The notes under the pieces are model-generated. The model was not told where the DNA came from. It worked only from the letters and a program-made list of their open reading frames with translations, and made no database searches. Positions 11,275 through 20,142 of a stretch of 64,000 nt of DNA are shown here, piece by piece. A program made the translations under genes and the position numbers. The stretch comes from Sanghuangporus weigelae (lineage: Eukaryota; Basidiomycota; Agaricomycetes; Hymenochaetales; Hymenochaetaceae). The first letter of the stretch is position 1, and each line of letters starts with the position of its first letter. Where the stretch lies: assembly GCA_033182465.1 (NCBI GenBank), contig CP137329.1, forward strand, positions 248,001-312,000. The letters run 5' to 3'.

Positions 11275-12309
11275 ATGAACCGATCAGGAAACGCCAACAA
11301 CAGAAGTAACGGTCATCGAACGAACGAACGGGCGAACGATAATCAAACGAGGTTCACACCTAGATCCCTCGACGAACGAGTTCAACATCTCACCAACAGG
11401 CTACGTAGTCTGGAAAGCGATCACGACATACTATACGCGACAACGAACCACAGCATATTGTATCCACCAGTGATCAGAAGGCTACAAGAAAGGGTTGAAA
11501 GACTGGAAGAACGAACTGCAAACACGGGGCAGTCAAACAGTCTACCAACCGGAGCATACGCGACAGCAGTAGGAGACCGATTCGAAGCACTCGAAACAAC
11601 TACTCGAAGAATTGGAGCACAGGTAGCAGCTCTAGAGAGATATACTCTGGAATTGGATCGAGCAGCAGGGGCACTCAATCAACGGGTCATAGACGGAAAC
11701 GGAGTACTTGACCGAGAGCTCAACGCTATCCGAAACAGGATTACTGCTCAGGAACAACAACTACAGACAATCGAGACGAGAATCGGAGAGCTTAACAGGA
11801 CAGCTCTAGATCAACCAAGGATTGTTCAAGACATCCATAACCTGCGAGAAGCCCTACTCCAACTAGGACAAACAATCGAGTCGAGTCAACGCACCTACGC
11901 AGCTATACTCACATCGGTACAGACAACCGAAACTACCTCAAGGAACATACTCGAACACGCTCAACGAATTCGAGAAGTAGCTCAGGCAGCACAACGCTGG
12001 GAATACTTTCTACCAAGAGAGAGAGCCCAACAGGAACAGAGTTCTGACGAATCAGTGTCCTCAGACGAAGAAGCATCACGAAGGCCATTCTTACTCAGAA
12101 CCCCACCTCGAACGGTTATCATCCAAGTACCAACAGTACCTGCAGTACCAGCAAGTGGTTCAGTAGCAACCCAAGCGCCAGAGAATCCACCACCACCATC
12201 CTATTCACCACCAGCAGTGCCCATAAGCACTTACGATCATGTCGACAACCGACCAGAAGGTGCAAGCACTGGAGCAGCAACTACAGACTCTTCAGACACA
12301 ACTCTCTAA
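11275..12309 (+). CDS. Copy A coiled-coil ORF upstream of Gag (344 aa)
   Basis: The product is not recognised. The N-terminus is Asn/Arg-rich. Two coiled-coil stretches follow (about residues 25-85 with RLQERVERLEERT, and about 115-235 with Gln/Glu/Leu heptads). The C-terminus is Ser/Pro-rich and acidic (SSDESVSSDEEAS, PPPPSYSPP). PPPPSY resembles PPxY-type late motifs of retroelement Gag proteins, but this is only a resemblance. It overlaps the start of Gag by 71 bases in another frame. An extra structural or N-terminal Gag-like protein is a reasonable guess. An identical copy lies in element B. Confidence 0.65.
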   Translation: MNRSGNANNRSNGHRTNERANDNQTRFTPRSLDERVQHLTNRLRSLESDHDILYATTNHSILYPPVIRRLQERVERLEERTANTGQSNSLPTGAYATAVGDRFEALETTTRRIGAQVAALERYTLELDRAAGALNQRVIDGNGVLDRELNAIRNRITAQEQQLQTIETRIGELNRTALDQPRIVQDIHNLREALLQLGQTIESSQRTYAAILTSVQTTETTSRNILEHAQRIREVAQAAQRWEYFLPRERAQQEQSSDESVSSDEEASRRPFLLRTPPRTVIIQVPTVPAVPASGSVATQAPENPPPPSYSPPAVPISTYDHVDNRPEGASTGAATTDSSDTTL

Positions 12310-13327
12310 ACACAGCATCAAGCTTCCGAAGTACTATGGCAAGCGAAGCGAAGATATTGATCTGTGGATTAGTCGATGTATCTCGAAGCTGGCACAGCAT
12401 GGAGTCAAGGATGAGGAGGAGATTGCAAAGAGCCTATTTGCGGCCCTAGAAGGCGACAGCTACGATTGGTTTGCAGAAAAGAATACCCTAACATCATTCG
12501 ATGCCAATGGGAAACTGAAACCAGTACCTGCGATTATCGCTGCAACAAATGGAATGTTCGCATCACTCAAGGACATGCTGAACTGGATGAGGATCCGAGC
12601 AGGACATCCGATCATTGGAGAACAGGAAGCCCTATTCCAACTACTATGCATCCAGCAGAAAGGAGCAAGCATTAGGGCGTACAACGACGAATTCCGACGA
12701 CTCAAAGCACGAGCACCAGACACGATGGATAAGCAGATGCTCAAGTACATCTATGTCAAAGGACTAGACATGTGGGTCAAACGACGAGTCGAATCTGTAC
12801 AACCCGACGCTTTCGAGAAGAACGACCTCGATGCATGGATGGAATGGACAAGCAACCTAGCAAACTCTGATGCCAGGCAAAGGCTCATGGGTAATCAAAC
12901 ATACACCCCAAGATTCAAATCGAACGGACAGTCATCTTTCCGACCACCAGTACAAACAACGAAACGAGATCCAGACGCCATGGATGTAGATGCACTCCGA
13001 GGCTTGCCGAAGAAGGGAGGCAAATGCTACAACTGTGAAAAGTCAGGACATTACGCAAAGGAATGCAAGGCACCAAGGAAGCAAAAGGGTTCTTCCTCTA
13101 AGCGGCCGAAGAAGACTAATGGTGTAAAACGGAGGACGATGACAACACGAACAATCGATTTCAAGGAAACATGTCCCGATCCACACTGCCGAAGGCCAGT
13201 CCACTACGACCATGTAGCATGGGCTAAAGGCGATGAATCAGCAGGATGGACTTGCAAGCATGACGAAGAATACCGAAACAACATTCGCAAATCCCTAGCA
13301 AGTAAAGAGCAACAGGGAAAAGATTAA
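12239..13327 (+). CDS. gag: Copy A Gag (362 aa)
   Basis: Capsid-type Gag protein forming the virus-like particle. It has an N-terminal coiled coil (TTDQKVQALEQQLQTLQ), then a retrotransposon Gag region (about 40-215; IDLWISRC, RAYNDEFRRLKARAPD). A CCHC zinc knuckle at about 262-275 (CYNCEKSGHYAKEC) binds nucleic acid, followed by a basic linker (KGSSSKRPKKTNGVKRR). A second Cys/His-rich segment near the C-terminus (CPDPHCRRPVHYDHVAW) is unusual for Gypsy Gag. It overlaps the upstream ORF and is separated from Pol by 104 bases. Confidence 0.92.
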   Translation: MSTTDQKVQALEQQLQTLQTQLSKHSIKLPKYYGKRSEDIDLWISRCISKLAQHGVKDEEEIAKSLFAALEGDSYDWFAEKNTLTSFDANGKLKPVPAIIAATNGMFASLKDMLNWMRIRAGHPIIGEQEALFQLLCIQQKGASIRAYNDEFRRLKARAPDTMDKQMLKYIYVKGLDMWVKRRVESVQPDAFEKNDLDAWMEWTSNLANSDARQRLMGNQTYTPRFKSNGQSSFRPPVQTTKRDPDAMDVDALRGLPKKGGKCYNCEKSGHYAKECKAPRKQKGSSSKRPKKTNGVKRRTMTTRTIDFKETCPDPHCRRPVHYDHVAWAKGDESAGWTCKHDEEYRNNIRKSLASKEQQGKD

Positions 13328-13431
13328 GACCTCCATCGAACGAGACTGCGCGATGTGAGTGTAACAAGGGTGACGAGAAAGGTTTCAACAACCAGTGTTT
13401 CAAACCTCCTGGGTTCAACCCCAGTGAAGCG

Positions 13432-16400
13432 ATGTACAATAAGCGATTGCCAATACAAGCATTGCATCCCCGATTACCTATTCGAGTGAAGGTTGGAACA
13501 AAGACCCTAGCAGTCAAAGCGTTAATCGATTCCGGAGCTACATGCAGCACGATACACCCCAACTTGGTACGACACTACAGCCTATTCAAAAAGAGGCTTG
13601 ATCACCCTCGACCTTTGAATAATGCGGATGGAAGTCCCAACCAAGGAGGAGCAATCACGCACGAGGTCTACACATTAATTTTTGATGGACCTAAACCGCA
13701 GCCACAAACGTTGGCAGTAGCAACCACAGGACAGGATCAAGTGATCCTAGGAATTGACTATTTGGCCAAAGTCAATCCCGAAATTGATTGGAAGAATCAA
13801 GTATGGAATCGGAATGGTAATTCGATACCATTCGAGCTCAACGTCATACGAGCTACCAAGAAGCGAAGGCACAGGAAGCGCAAACGGAAACGGCAAACGA
13901 AAGGCAAACCTGACAAGACAAGACCTAGGCATAACACGAAGCAACAGGCTCAGGACAGAGACAACTATCGACACTCTGGAGCACCAGGAATAATATTTGC
14001 GCCAAGGAGAGACAACAACGGACACTCTCACGAAACGAAGCCACAAGCGAAGCCGGAAACCAGACCAGCAACACCAAGACTGGAACAGGCAAAACAGACG
14101 CCAGAAGTGAAGAGTCCGAGCACGGAAAATATACCAGACTCTGCAACGAAACAGCCACAACAGGAAACGGCAAACAAGCATCATCGAGATGAGGAGGAAA
14201 TAAACTACACTCCCAAGCGATGGAAGAAACAGGCACCACAAGGAACGAGTATAGTGCAACGACGACCAAGGCACATACCGAGACGGATGATCCCAGCACG
14301 GCAATTGTACCAGACATCCGAAGGCGAAACAGAAGAGATAACAGGCAAGCATAGCCTAGACGAACAGGAGGAAATAAATGACTCTCCGAAACGTTGGAAG
14401 AAACAACCACCACAGAAGATACATCCACTAAGGCAAAACATGCCGGAAGATGAAGAACTCTGGCCATCACCAGAAGAAAACCCGGGCATGAAGTATAGGA
14501 TACGACCACGAAAGACACGGTATCCAGAGAAGCCAGTGGCAGGCATTATACGACCGAGGACGGCATCGTTAATGCGAGGAGCTAGTCCCACACCGAAGCG
14601 TACAAGATGGGCAGACAACGAAAGCGATATCGAGATGCAAGACGAGCAGGAGACAACAGAAGACACTCCTATGCACGACATAGAGCCAGAAGACATTGAA
14701 AGTCTTAGGACGACCAACCAACCAGCTACCCTTACCAGAAAGGAAGAGCTCGCTGCAAAGCTAGAGCTAGACATCAATCGAAATTGGTCACCAAGGCAGC
14801 AGAACCAAGTCTCACAGCCACTGAACAAAGCGAGTTCAGTATCCCAGCAGTATTCTCAGCAAAAGGCAGCTGCAGAAGGATTACTAGGAACACAGAAACG
14901 AGATTGGCGAAAACTCCTACCAAAGGAAATAGAAGACTACGCAGACGTCTTTGATCCTGATAAATCGAGAAGGTTACCCAAGCATACAAAATGGGATATG
15001 GCGATTAACCTCAAAGAAGGAGTACCATTACCGAAACCAAGGCCTATTATCAAGCTCACACGAGAAGAGCAAGCAGCACTCGACGCTTATGTCAAAGAGT
15101 TACTTGACAAAGGATGGATTGAAAAGGTTCAACCACACGAACCGTGTCCGGTAGCAGCACCAGTCTTCTTTGTAGGAAAGAAAGACGGAGGAGCACGAGC
15201 AGTAACCGATTACCGAGACATCAACGACACGACAGTATCAGATCCATACCCGATACCGATCATGAGTGTTCTCCCAGAGAAACTGGAGAAAGGAAAATTC
15301 TTCTTTACACTCGACATGCGATCAGGTTACAACAACCTGCGAATCCGAGAAGGAGACGAGTGGAAGGCAGCATTCCGAGTTGGCAATGCAGTCTACAAGC
15401 CAAAGGTCATGATGTTTGGAATGAAGAACTCACCTGCAGTATTCCAAAGATTCATGAATGACAACTTCGAATATTGGCTCAGGACAGAAGAAGCACTCAA
15501 CTATTTGGACGACCTTATTGGTCAAGCACAAACTGAAGAGGAACATTGGAAACTCCTCAGGGCAATTCTACAGAAATGCCGAGAGCTCGACATTTACCTC
15601 AAAATCGAGAAATGTCACTTCCTCCAAACCCAGCTCGACTACTTGGGATTTGTAGTAGGAACGAAAGGCATCCAGATGGATCCTTATAAGCTCAAAGCTA
15701 TTCACGAATGGCCAGTGCCAAGGACGAAACGACAAGTTCGAAAGTTCCAAGGATTTTGTAACTTCTACCGAAGATTCATCAGGAACTATGCCGATACATT
15801 CGCACCTATTGGCGACCTTATCAAAAAGGATCGCAAGTTCATATGGGCAGAGGCACAAGATAAGGCATTCGAAAGTATCAAGAAGGCATTCGAAACGGAA
15901 GTCGCATTGGCAATGCCAAAGCCAGACAAACCATATACATTGGAAACCGATGCATCCGATGTAGCGATTGGTGCAGTCTTACAACAAGAAGACAACCAAG
16001 GAGAACTGAGACCTTTAGGTTTCATGTCGAAAACTCTAACGAACACCCAACGAAACTATCCGACGCATGACAAAGAGATGCTAGCAATCATGGAAGCACT
16101 CAAGCATTGGAGACACCTATTGGAGGGAACCAAAGAACCAGTAACAATCCGAAGCGATCATGCAAACCTCCGATACTTCATGACAGCTCAGAATCTATCG
16201 AGACGTCAAGCAAGATGGGCACTAGAGTTATCACGATATAACTTCAAGATTCTCCATTGGCCAGGCAAGAAGAACCAAGCGGACGAGCTATCACGACGAT
16301 CCGACTATATGCCAGAGGACAAGGACAACTTAGGAGTTACCTTATTACCTCCTGATACGATCAAGCAACAAACATTGCGACGCACAGAGATCAACGGTCT

Positions 16401-17910
16401 ATACAAGCTAGAAACTGAAATGGTCACTATCTCTGATCCTATTATCCGAACGATCAAGAGGAACTACAATACCGAGGAGGCTAAGAAGGAAATTCAGGCG
16501 ATCAAGCAGAGCAACGGCTACAGTTACAGGAACGGTTTGCACTACGTAACCAATGCATTATATATCCCGCCGTCCGCCAACCTACGAGCGTTGCTAATCC
16601 GAAGGCGCCATGATCACAAACTTGCAGGCCACCCAGGAGCAGAAAAGACCATAGAGCTTGTAAAGCGATCATACTATTGGCCGAAGATGGAAGAAATGAT
16701 CCGAGCATATACCGCAACCTGCGACATATGTCAGCGTGCAAAACCGATTCGACAGTTTCGAAATCCGCCGCTCCAACCGTTGGAGGCACCACATCAACCA
16801 TGGGAAACCATAACCTGTGACCTGATTACCGACTTACCAGTTAGCAATGAAGGCTACAGTGCGATACTCGTTATAGTGGACAAACTCACTAAAATGGGGA
16901 AGTTCATTCCTTGCCAAGGAATACCCAATGCTAAGCAGTTGGCACGTTTGTTCCGCCAACATGTCTTCAAATACTACGGGGCCCCTAAACGAGTAATCTC
17001 CGACCGAGGTAGCAACTTCACCGCGCAATTCCTCAAGGAGTTCTGCAGACTCATCGATGTCGATTGGAAAACTAGTACAGCGTATCATCCACAAACCGAT
17101 GGTCAAACCGAGCGACTAAATCAAGAGCTCGAACAGTACTTACGCTGCTATGTGTCCTACCGACAAACAGATTGGGCAGAGTACATCGATATAGCAGAAT
17201 TCGCCTACAACAACAGGAAGCACAGTACTACACATCAGTCACCATTCTATACACTGTATGGATGGCATCCTCACCTGGACGTTGCGGAGACCGGTGATTC
17301 AAACGTCCCAGAAGCAATAAATCACCTAGAGGAGCTTCGACAAGTACAGCAAGAAGCCTATAATTCGATTAGGCAAGCGAATGAGGCAATGAAGCTTTAT
17401 GCAGACCTGCATCGAGGCAAACTGCCAGGGTACAAGCCAGGAGACGAAGTGTTACTAGACATGAGGAATCTCAGTCGATTGGAACCAACGAAGAAACTTG
17501 CAATGAAATGGGCAGGGCCTTATAAAGTCGAGAAGGCAGTCGGACAAGTGTCATTCAGATTACGCTTACCCGAAACCCTTCCGATCCACCCAGTGTTTCA
17601 TGCGAGTCTTCTCAGGCCTTACAAACGAAAGGAATACCCTGGAAGACCCACTTTGGATGAACCACCACCTATTGAAGTAGAGGGAGAAGCAGAGTACGAA
17701 GTGGAGACGATTCATAATACAAGACGTCATCGGAGCAAGGTCCAATACCTTATCCAATGGAAAGGATACCAGGAGCGAACATGGGAGCCACTTGACAACC
17801 TCAAGAACTCCTATCAAATGATCGAAGCATTCCATAAAAAGTATCCTCAGGCAATCCAGCCACCGAACCTTAACCAATGGATCGCCGCACGAAAACGAAT
17901 GAGGCAATAG
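13432..17910 (+). CDS. pol: Copy A Pol: protease, RT, RNase H, integrase, chromodomain (1492 aa)
   Basis: One open frame. Domains in order: aspartic protease (IDSGATCSTIHP, Asp 33); a long low-complexity Gln/Pro/Lys/Glu-rich linker (about 140-480); reverse transcriptase (FFTLDMRSGYNN, FGMKNSPAVFQ, YLDD at 691-694); RNase H (LETDASDVAIGAVL, about 838). The integrase follows, with an H2C2 zinc finger (HDHKLAGHPG...CDICQRAK, about 1060-1100), catalytic DD35E (CDLITDLP, ISDRGSNF, QTDGQTERLNQELEQ) and a GPY/F-like module (MKWAGPYKVEK). A C-terminal chromodomain (about 1422-1475; YEVETIHN, YLIQWKGY, TWEPLDNL) marks it as a chromovirus and suggests chromatin-directed insertion. The long linker makes it longer than usual Gypsy Pol. 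Confidence 0.97.
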   Translation: MYNKRLPIQALHPRLPIRVKVGTKTLAVKALIDSGATCSTIHPNLVRHYSLFKKRLDHPRPLNNADGSPNQGGAITHEVYTLIFDGPKPQPQTLAVATTGQDQVILGIDYLAKVNPEIDWKNQVWNRNGNSIPFELNVIRATKKRRHRKRKRKRQTKGKPDKTRPRHNTKQQAQDRDNYRHSGAPGIIFAPRRDNNGHSHETKPQAKPETRPATPRLEQAKQTPEVKSPSTENIPDSATKQPQQETANKHHRDEEEINYTPKRWKKQAPQGTSIVQRRPRHIPRRMIPARQLYQTSEGETEEITGKHSLDEQEEINDSPKRWKKQPPQKIHPLRQNMPEDEELWPSPEENPGMKYRIRPRKTRYPEKPVAGIIRPRTASLMRGASPTPKRTRWADNESDIEMQDEQETTEDTPMHDIEPEDIESLRTTNQPATLTRKEELAAKLELDINRNWSPRQQNQVSQPLNKASSVSQQYSQQKAAAEGLLGTQKRDWRKLLPKEIEDYADVFDPDKSRRLPKHTKWDMAINLKEGVPLPKPRPIIKLTREEQAALDAYVKELLDKGWIEKVQPHEPCPVAAPVFFVGKKDGGARAVTDYRDINDTTVSDPYPIPIMSVLPEKLEKGKFFFTLDMRSGYNNLRIREGDEWKAAFRVGNAVYKPKVMMFGMKNSPAVFQRFMNDNFEYWLRTEEALNYLDDLIGQAQTEEEHWKLLRAILQKCRELDIYLKIEKCHFLQTQLDYLGFVVGTKGIQMDPYKLKAIHEWPVPRTKRQVRKFQGFCNFYRRFIRNYADTFAPIGDLIKKDRKFIWAEAQDKAFESIKKAFETEVALAMPKPDKPYTLETDASDVAIGAVLQQEDNQGELRPLGFMSKTLTNTQRNYPTHDKEMLAIMEALKHWRHLLEGTKEPVTIRSDHANLRYFMTAQNLSRRQARWALELSRYNFKILHWPGKKNQADELSRRSDYMPEDKDNLGVTLLPPDTIKQQTLRRTEINGLYKLETEMVTISDPIIRTIKRNYNTEEAKKEIQAIKQSNGYSYRNGLHYVTNALYIPPSANLRALLIRRRHDHKLAGHPGAEKTIELVKRSYYWPKMEEMIRAYTATCDICQRAKPIRQFRNPPLQPLEAPHQPWETITCDLITDLPVSNEGYSAILVIVDKLTKMGKFIPCQGIPNAKQLARLFRQHVFKYYGAPKRVISDRGSNFTAQFLKEFCRLIDVDWKTSTAYHPQTDGQTERLNQELEQYLRCYVSYRQTDWAEYIDIAEFAYNNRKHSTTHQSPFYTLYGWHPHLDVAETGDSNVPEAINHLEELRQVQQEAYNSIRQANEAMKLYADLHRGKLPGYKPGDEVLLDMRNLSRLEPTKKLAMKWAGPYKVEKAVGQVSFRLRLPETLPIHPVFHASLLRPYKRKEYPGRPTLDEPPPIEVEGEAEYEVETIHNTRRHRSKVQYLIQWKGYQERTWEPLDNLKNSYQMIEAFHKKYPQAIQPPNLNQWIAARKRMRQ

Positions 17911-18164
17911 TTGCATCACATGCACTCCACCCGATGGAGCCGCTTATGGATCCACAATAGAGACGATGAGTAAGGTCCCCAACGACCTTACCAAGCAATG
18001 ACATCAATGTGGCACACCAAAGCGAGAGCAGAGATAGAAGAATTAGGCAAGACATCGCCGACATACCAACAAGATGGTATAAAACATGGAGAACTTCGAG
18101 CTGAACGAACAACAACTCGAATCGCAACAGCTCTACTTCACTACAAGCGAACCACTACTCAGCT

Positions 18165-19163
18165 ATGCCTATCTTCGACGAGCTACATGCATTCTGTCAA
18201 CCAGAAGATGCACCAGAATGGACATTTACACTCAGGCCACCGACCGAACGTTATCAATGGCCACAGCTGTGCAATCGATTCAACGAAGAGAACTACGAAG
18301 ATGAGATTGTACCCCTATGCCCAGGGAAGTACTTCGATGATCTATTCGACAAGTGGAACGCAGTCCACCACAACCGAGACGAAATACCCCACCTTATGAT
18401 GGCGAATCACTCAGACGAGTGGTTATTCAAACTCAGTAACCCTCGAGACGCAGCATTACGCCGACTCAATGATGATGCATTTCTAACCTACGCGATCGAA
18501 CTCGAAACACAAGCATTACATCGAGGCAAGATCGACTTTAGGCACGAAACGACATACAAGAACATCATGGGCATCTATCATTCGGCAATTCAAATTTGCG
18601 CCTACCGACGAGACATGACTACCGCAATTCTTAACCGAATGATGCGATGGAGTCACTATCATCCGATGAGCATCGATGCGATGAAGTACATTATATACAT
18701 AGCCGACCAGACGGGCTTCTATGCATCCCACACCATGCAGTTCATGACGGTACTCAACATGACGAAGTATTACGAAGGAACGAGATACCGAACGGTTATT
18801 GAAGCGAGGAACTCTACTACGGATGAGGTACCACTCGACAACATCGAGCACCACGTAGTCGAAGGCAAAGAGGTTAACTACGACCCTCATTACCTTATGG
18901 AACTCAACAACCGAGAGGAAGAAGCCAGAGAAAAACTACAGGCTACACGACACCCCTTGCTGGAAGATCTGATGATCTCAGTCTACCAGTACCCGAACGA
19001 ACTCTACCAGCCGGACGAGATGCTTACTATGTCGGAACAGGAGGACATGTATATACACTCCGACGATACAGAGTCAAGTGAAGAAGGTGAAAGCAGGGAA
19101 CTATATACCCCAGCGAACTCGGCCCAGACTACACCTGAGGCTGAAGAATCCGAAGATTTGTAA
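18165..19163 (+). CDS. Copy A post-Pol ORF (332 aa), unknown
   Basis: Not recognised. It lies 254 bases after the Pol stop on the same strand. It is rich in aromatic, His and Asp residues (MPIFDELHAFCQPEDAPEW, FDDLFDKWNAVHHNRDE, MRWSHYHPMSIDAMKY) and helical by eye. It ends in an acidic, phosphorylatable tail (SDDTESSEEGESRE). No signal peptide or membrane helix is evident, so it does not look like an envelope protein. The position resembles the extra 3' ORFs of some fungal and plant Gypsy elements. A shorter overlapping frame starts at 18086 but is less protein-like. Confidence 0.6.
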   Translation: MPIFDELHAFCQPEDAPEWTFTLRPPTERYQWPQLCNRFNEENYEDEIVPLCPGKYFDDLFDKWNAVHHNRDEIPHLMMANHSDEWLFKLSNPRDAALRRLNDDAFLTYAIELETQALHRGKIDFRHETTYKNIMGIYHSAIQICAYRRDMTTAILNRMMRWSHYHPMSIDAMKYIIYIADQTGFYASHTMQFMTVLNMTKYYEGTRYRTVIEARNSTTDEVPLDNIEHHVVEGKEVNYDPHYLMELNNREEEAREKLQATRHPLLEDLMISVYQYPNELYQPDEMLTMSEQEDMYIHSDDTESSEEGESRELYTPANSAQTTPEAEESEDL

Positions 19164-19702
19164 ACAACTCTTCTTTTATGCAACCCCTTTCCCATATCGT
19201 GACCCGACATGGTCAATTATGCATTTCATTCTTACCTTATGGTATTTATGGTCACATCCGACCAAATTATGCTTTAGGCACCTCCTTATTTCACGCTTAT
19301 TCGGTCAACCAGCACAAATGAAGCACTATGCAGAAGTGTCAAAGAACCAACAAGGGCCTAGACATTTTGTATATTGCGTCATTGTGCCGGCACCGAATTA
19401 GCAGATTATGCATACCCTTTATTATCCTCTATGCAACGGAGAAGCCAAAAGTTTACGTGAAGTCACTCCCTTGCATTATGCTAGGATGTGCCTTCACGCT
19501 AAAAGGCACTCCAATCCCACTTTTTCTTCGAAAAACTCCATTTGGGGGTTGAAGAGCCGTAGGTAAACACCTGGAACTTCACTCCCAAATTGGTATAAAA
19601 CTTATTCATTAACGACTTTATGATTTCTTTCTTATCACTTTCAATTGCGTCATATTCTTTACATGATGCACATTTCATATTCATATCCCTTCCCACCACC
19701 CT

Positions 19703-20018
19703 TTACAAGTCAATGTCTTCCCAGACACCCTTTTCACGACGTTCCTGCGAAGCAATACCTGCATTTTCGACGACTGGATCGATAACCTCAACGTCATAAC
19801 CGAGCGCGAGGTGAACTCGAAGCGCGACAGTAGTAACATCGCGCTGGAACGATTGCATTTCGAAGTCAGCCTCCTAGAGGATGATTAACAACTCGAAACG
19901 GCACAGAGCATGCATCACTTACCTGAGCACGCCTCTTACGCTCCAAAATCCAATGATTTATGCCGAAAATCGCGACAATAACGACAAAAACAGTAACAGC
20001 AGCGGCGACTTTCGACAT
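19703..20018 (-). CDS. Copy A antisense small membrane-protein ORF with intron
   Basis: Antisense to the element, near its 3' LTR. The ATG at 20018 opens a frame with one strong membrane segment (VAAAVTVFVVIVAIFGIN) followed by a basic stop-transfer run (ERKRRAQ). A canonical fungal-type intron, GTAAGT...CTCTAG of 49 nt (19922-19874), keeps the frame into an acidic C-terminal part that stops at 19703. Total is about 88 residues, and the mirror copy in B is the same. No known family. Antisense genes near the 3' LTR are known from some retroviruses, but not to my knowledge from chromoviruses. Confidence 0.5.
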
Positions 20019-20129
20019 TTTGGAGCAGAGATGATGATGGTTTGATAGCAAAAATCAACCATCACTAGGCGACCCTTTATCCGAGCTTTCTCACGGATTA
20101 GGATGAACATTTCTCCGAAAGTTCATCTT

Positions 20130-20137
20130 AGGGGGGG
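20130..20137 (+). other. Polypurine tract of copy A
   Basis: AGGGGGGG lies five bases before the 3' LTR, the expected place for the plus-strand primer. A small hairpin (GATGAAC at 20102-20108 with GTTCATC at 20121-20127) sits just upstream. Confidence 0.75.
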
Positions 20138-20142
20138 TGTAG

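Noticed and set aside
10874-11278. Open frame of about 113 codons in the leader of copy A (mirror 33296-33700 in B)
   Set aside because: It has no ATG; the apparent start is a GTG. Better explained as untranslated leader. Its overlap with the ATG at 11275 is then not a re-initiation signal.
13747-14828. Three long overlapping minus-strand frames (about 200 codons each) opposite the Pol linker
   Set aside because: They mirror the low-complexity Gln/Pro/Lys/Glu linker of Pol and have Ser/Leu/Val/Cys-rich, non-protein-like composition. They appear again in B only because B is the same sequence.
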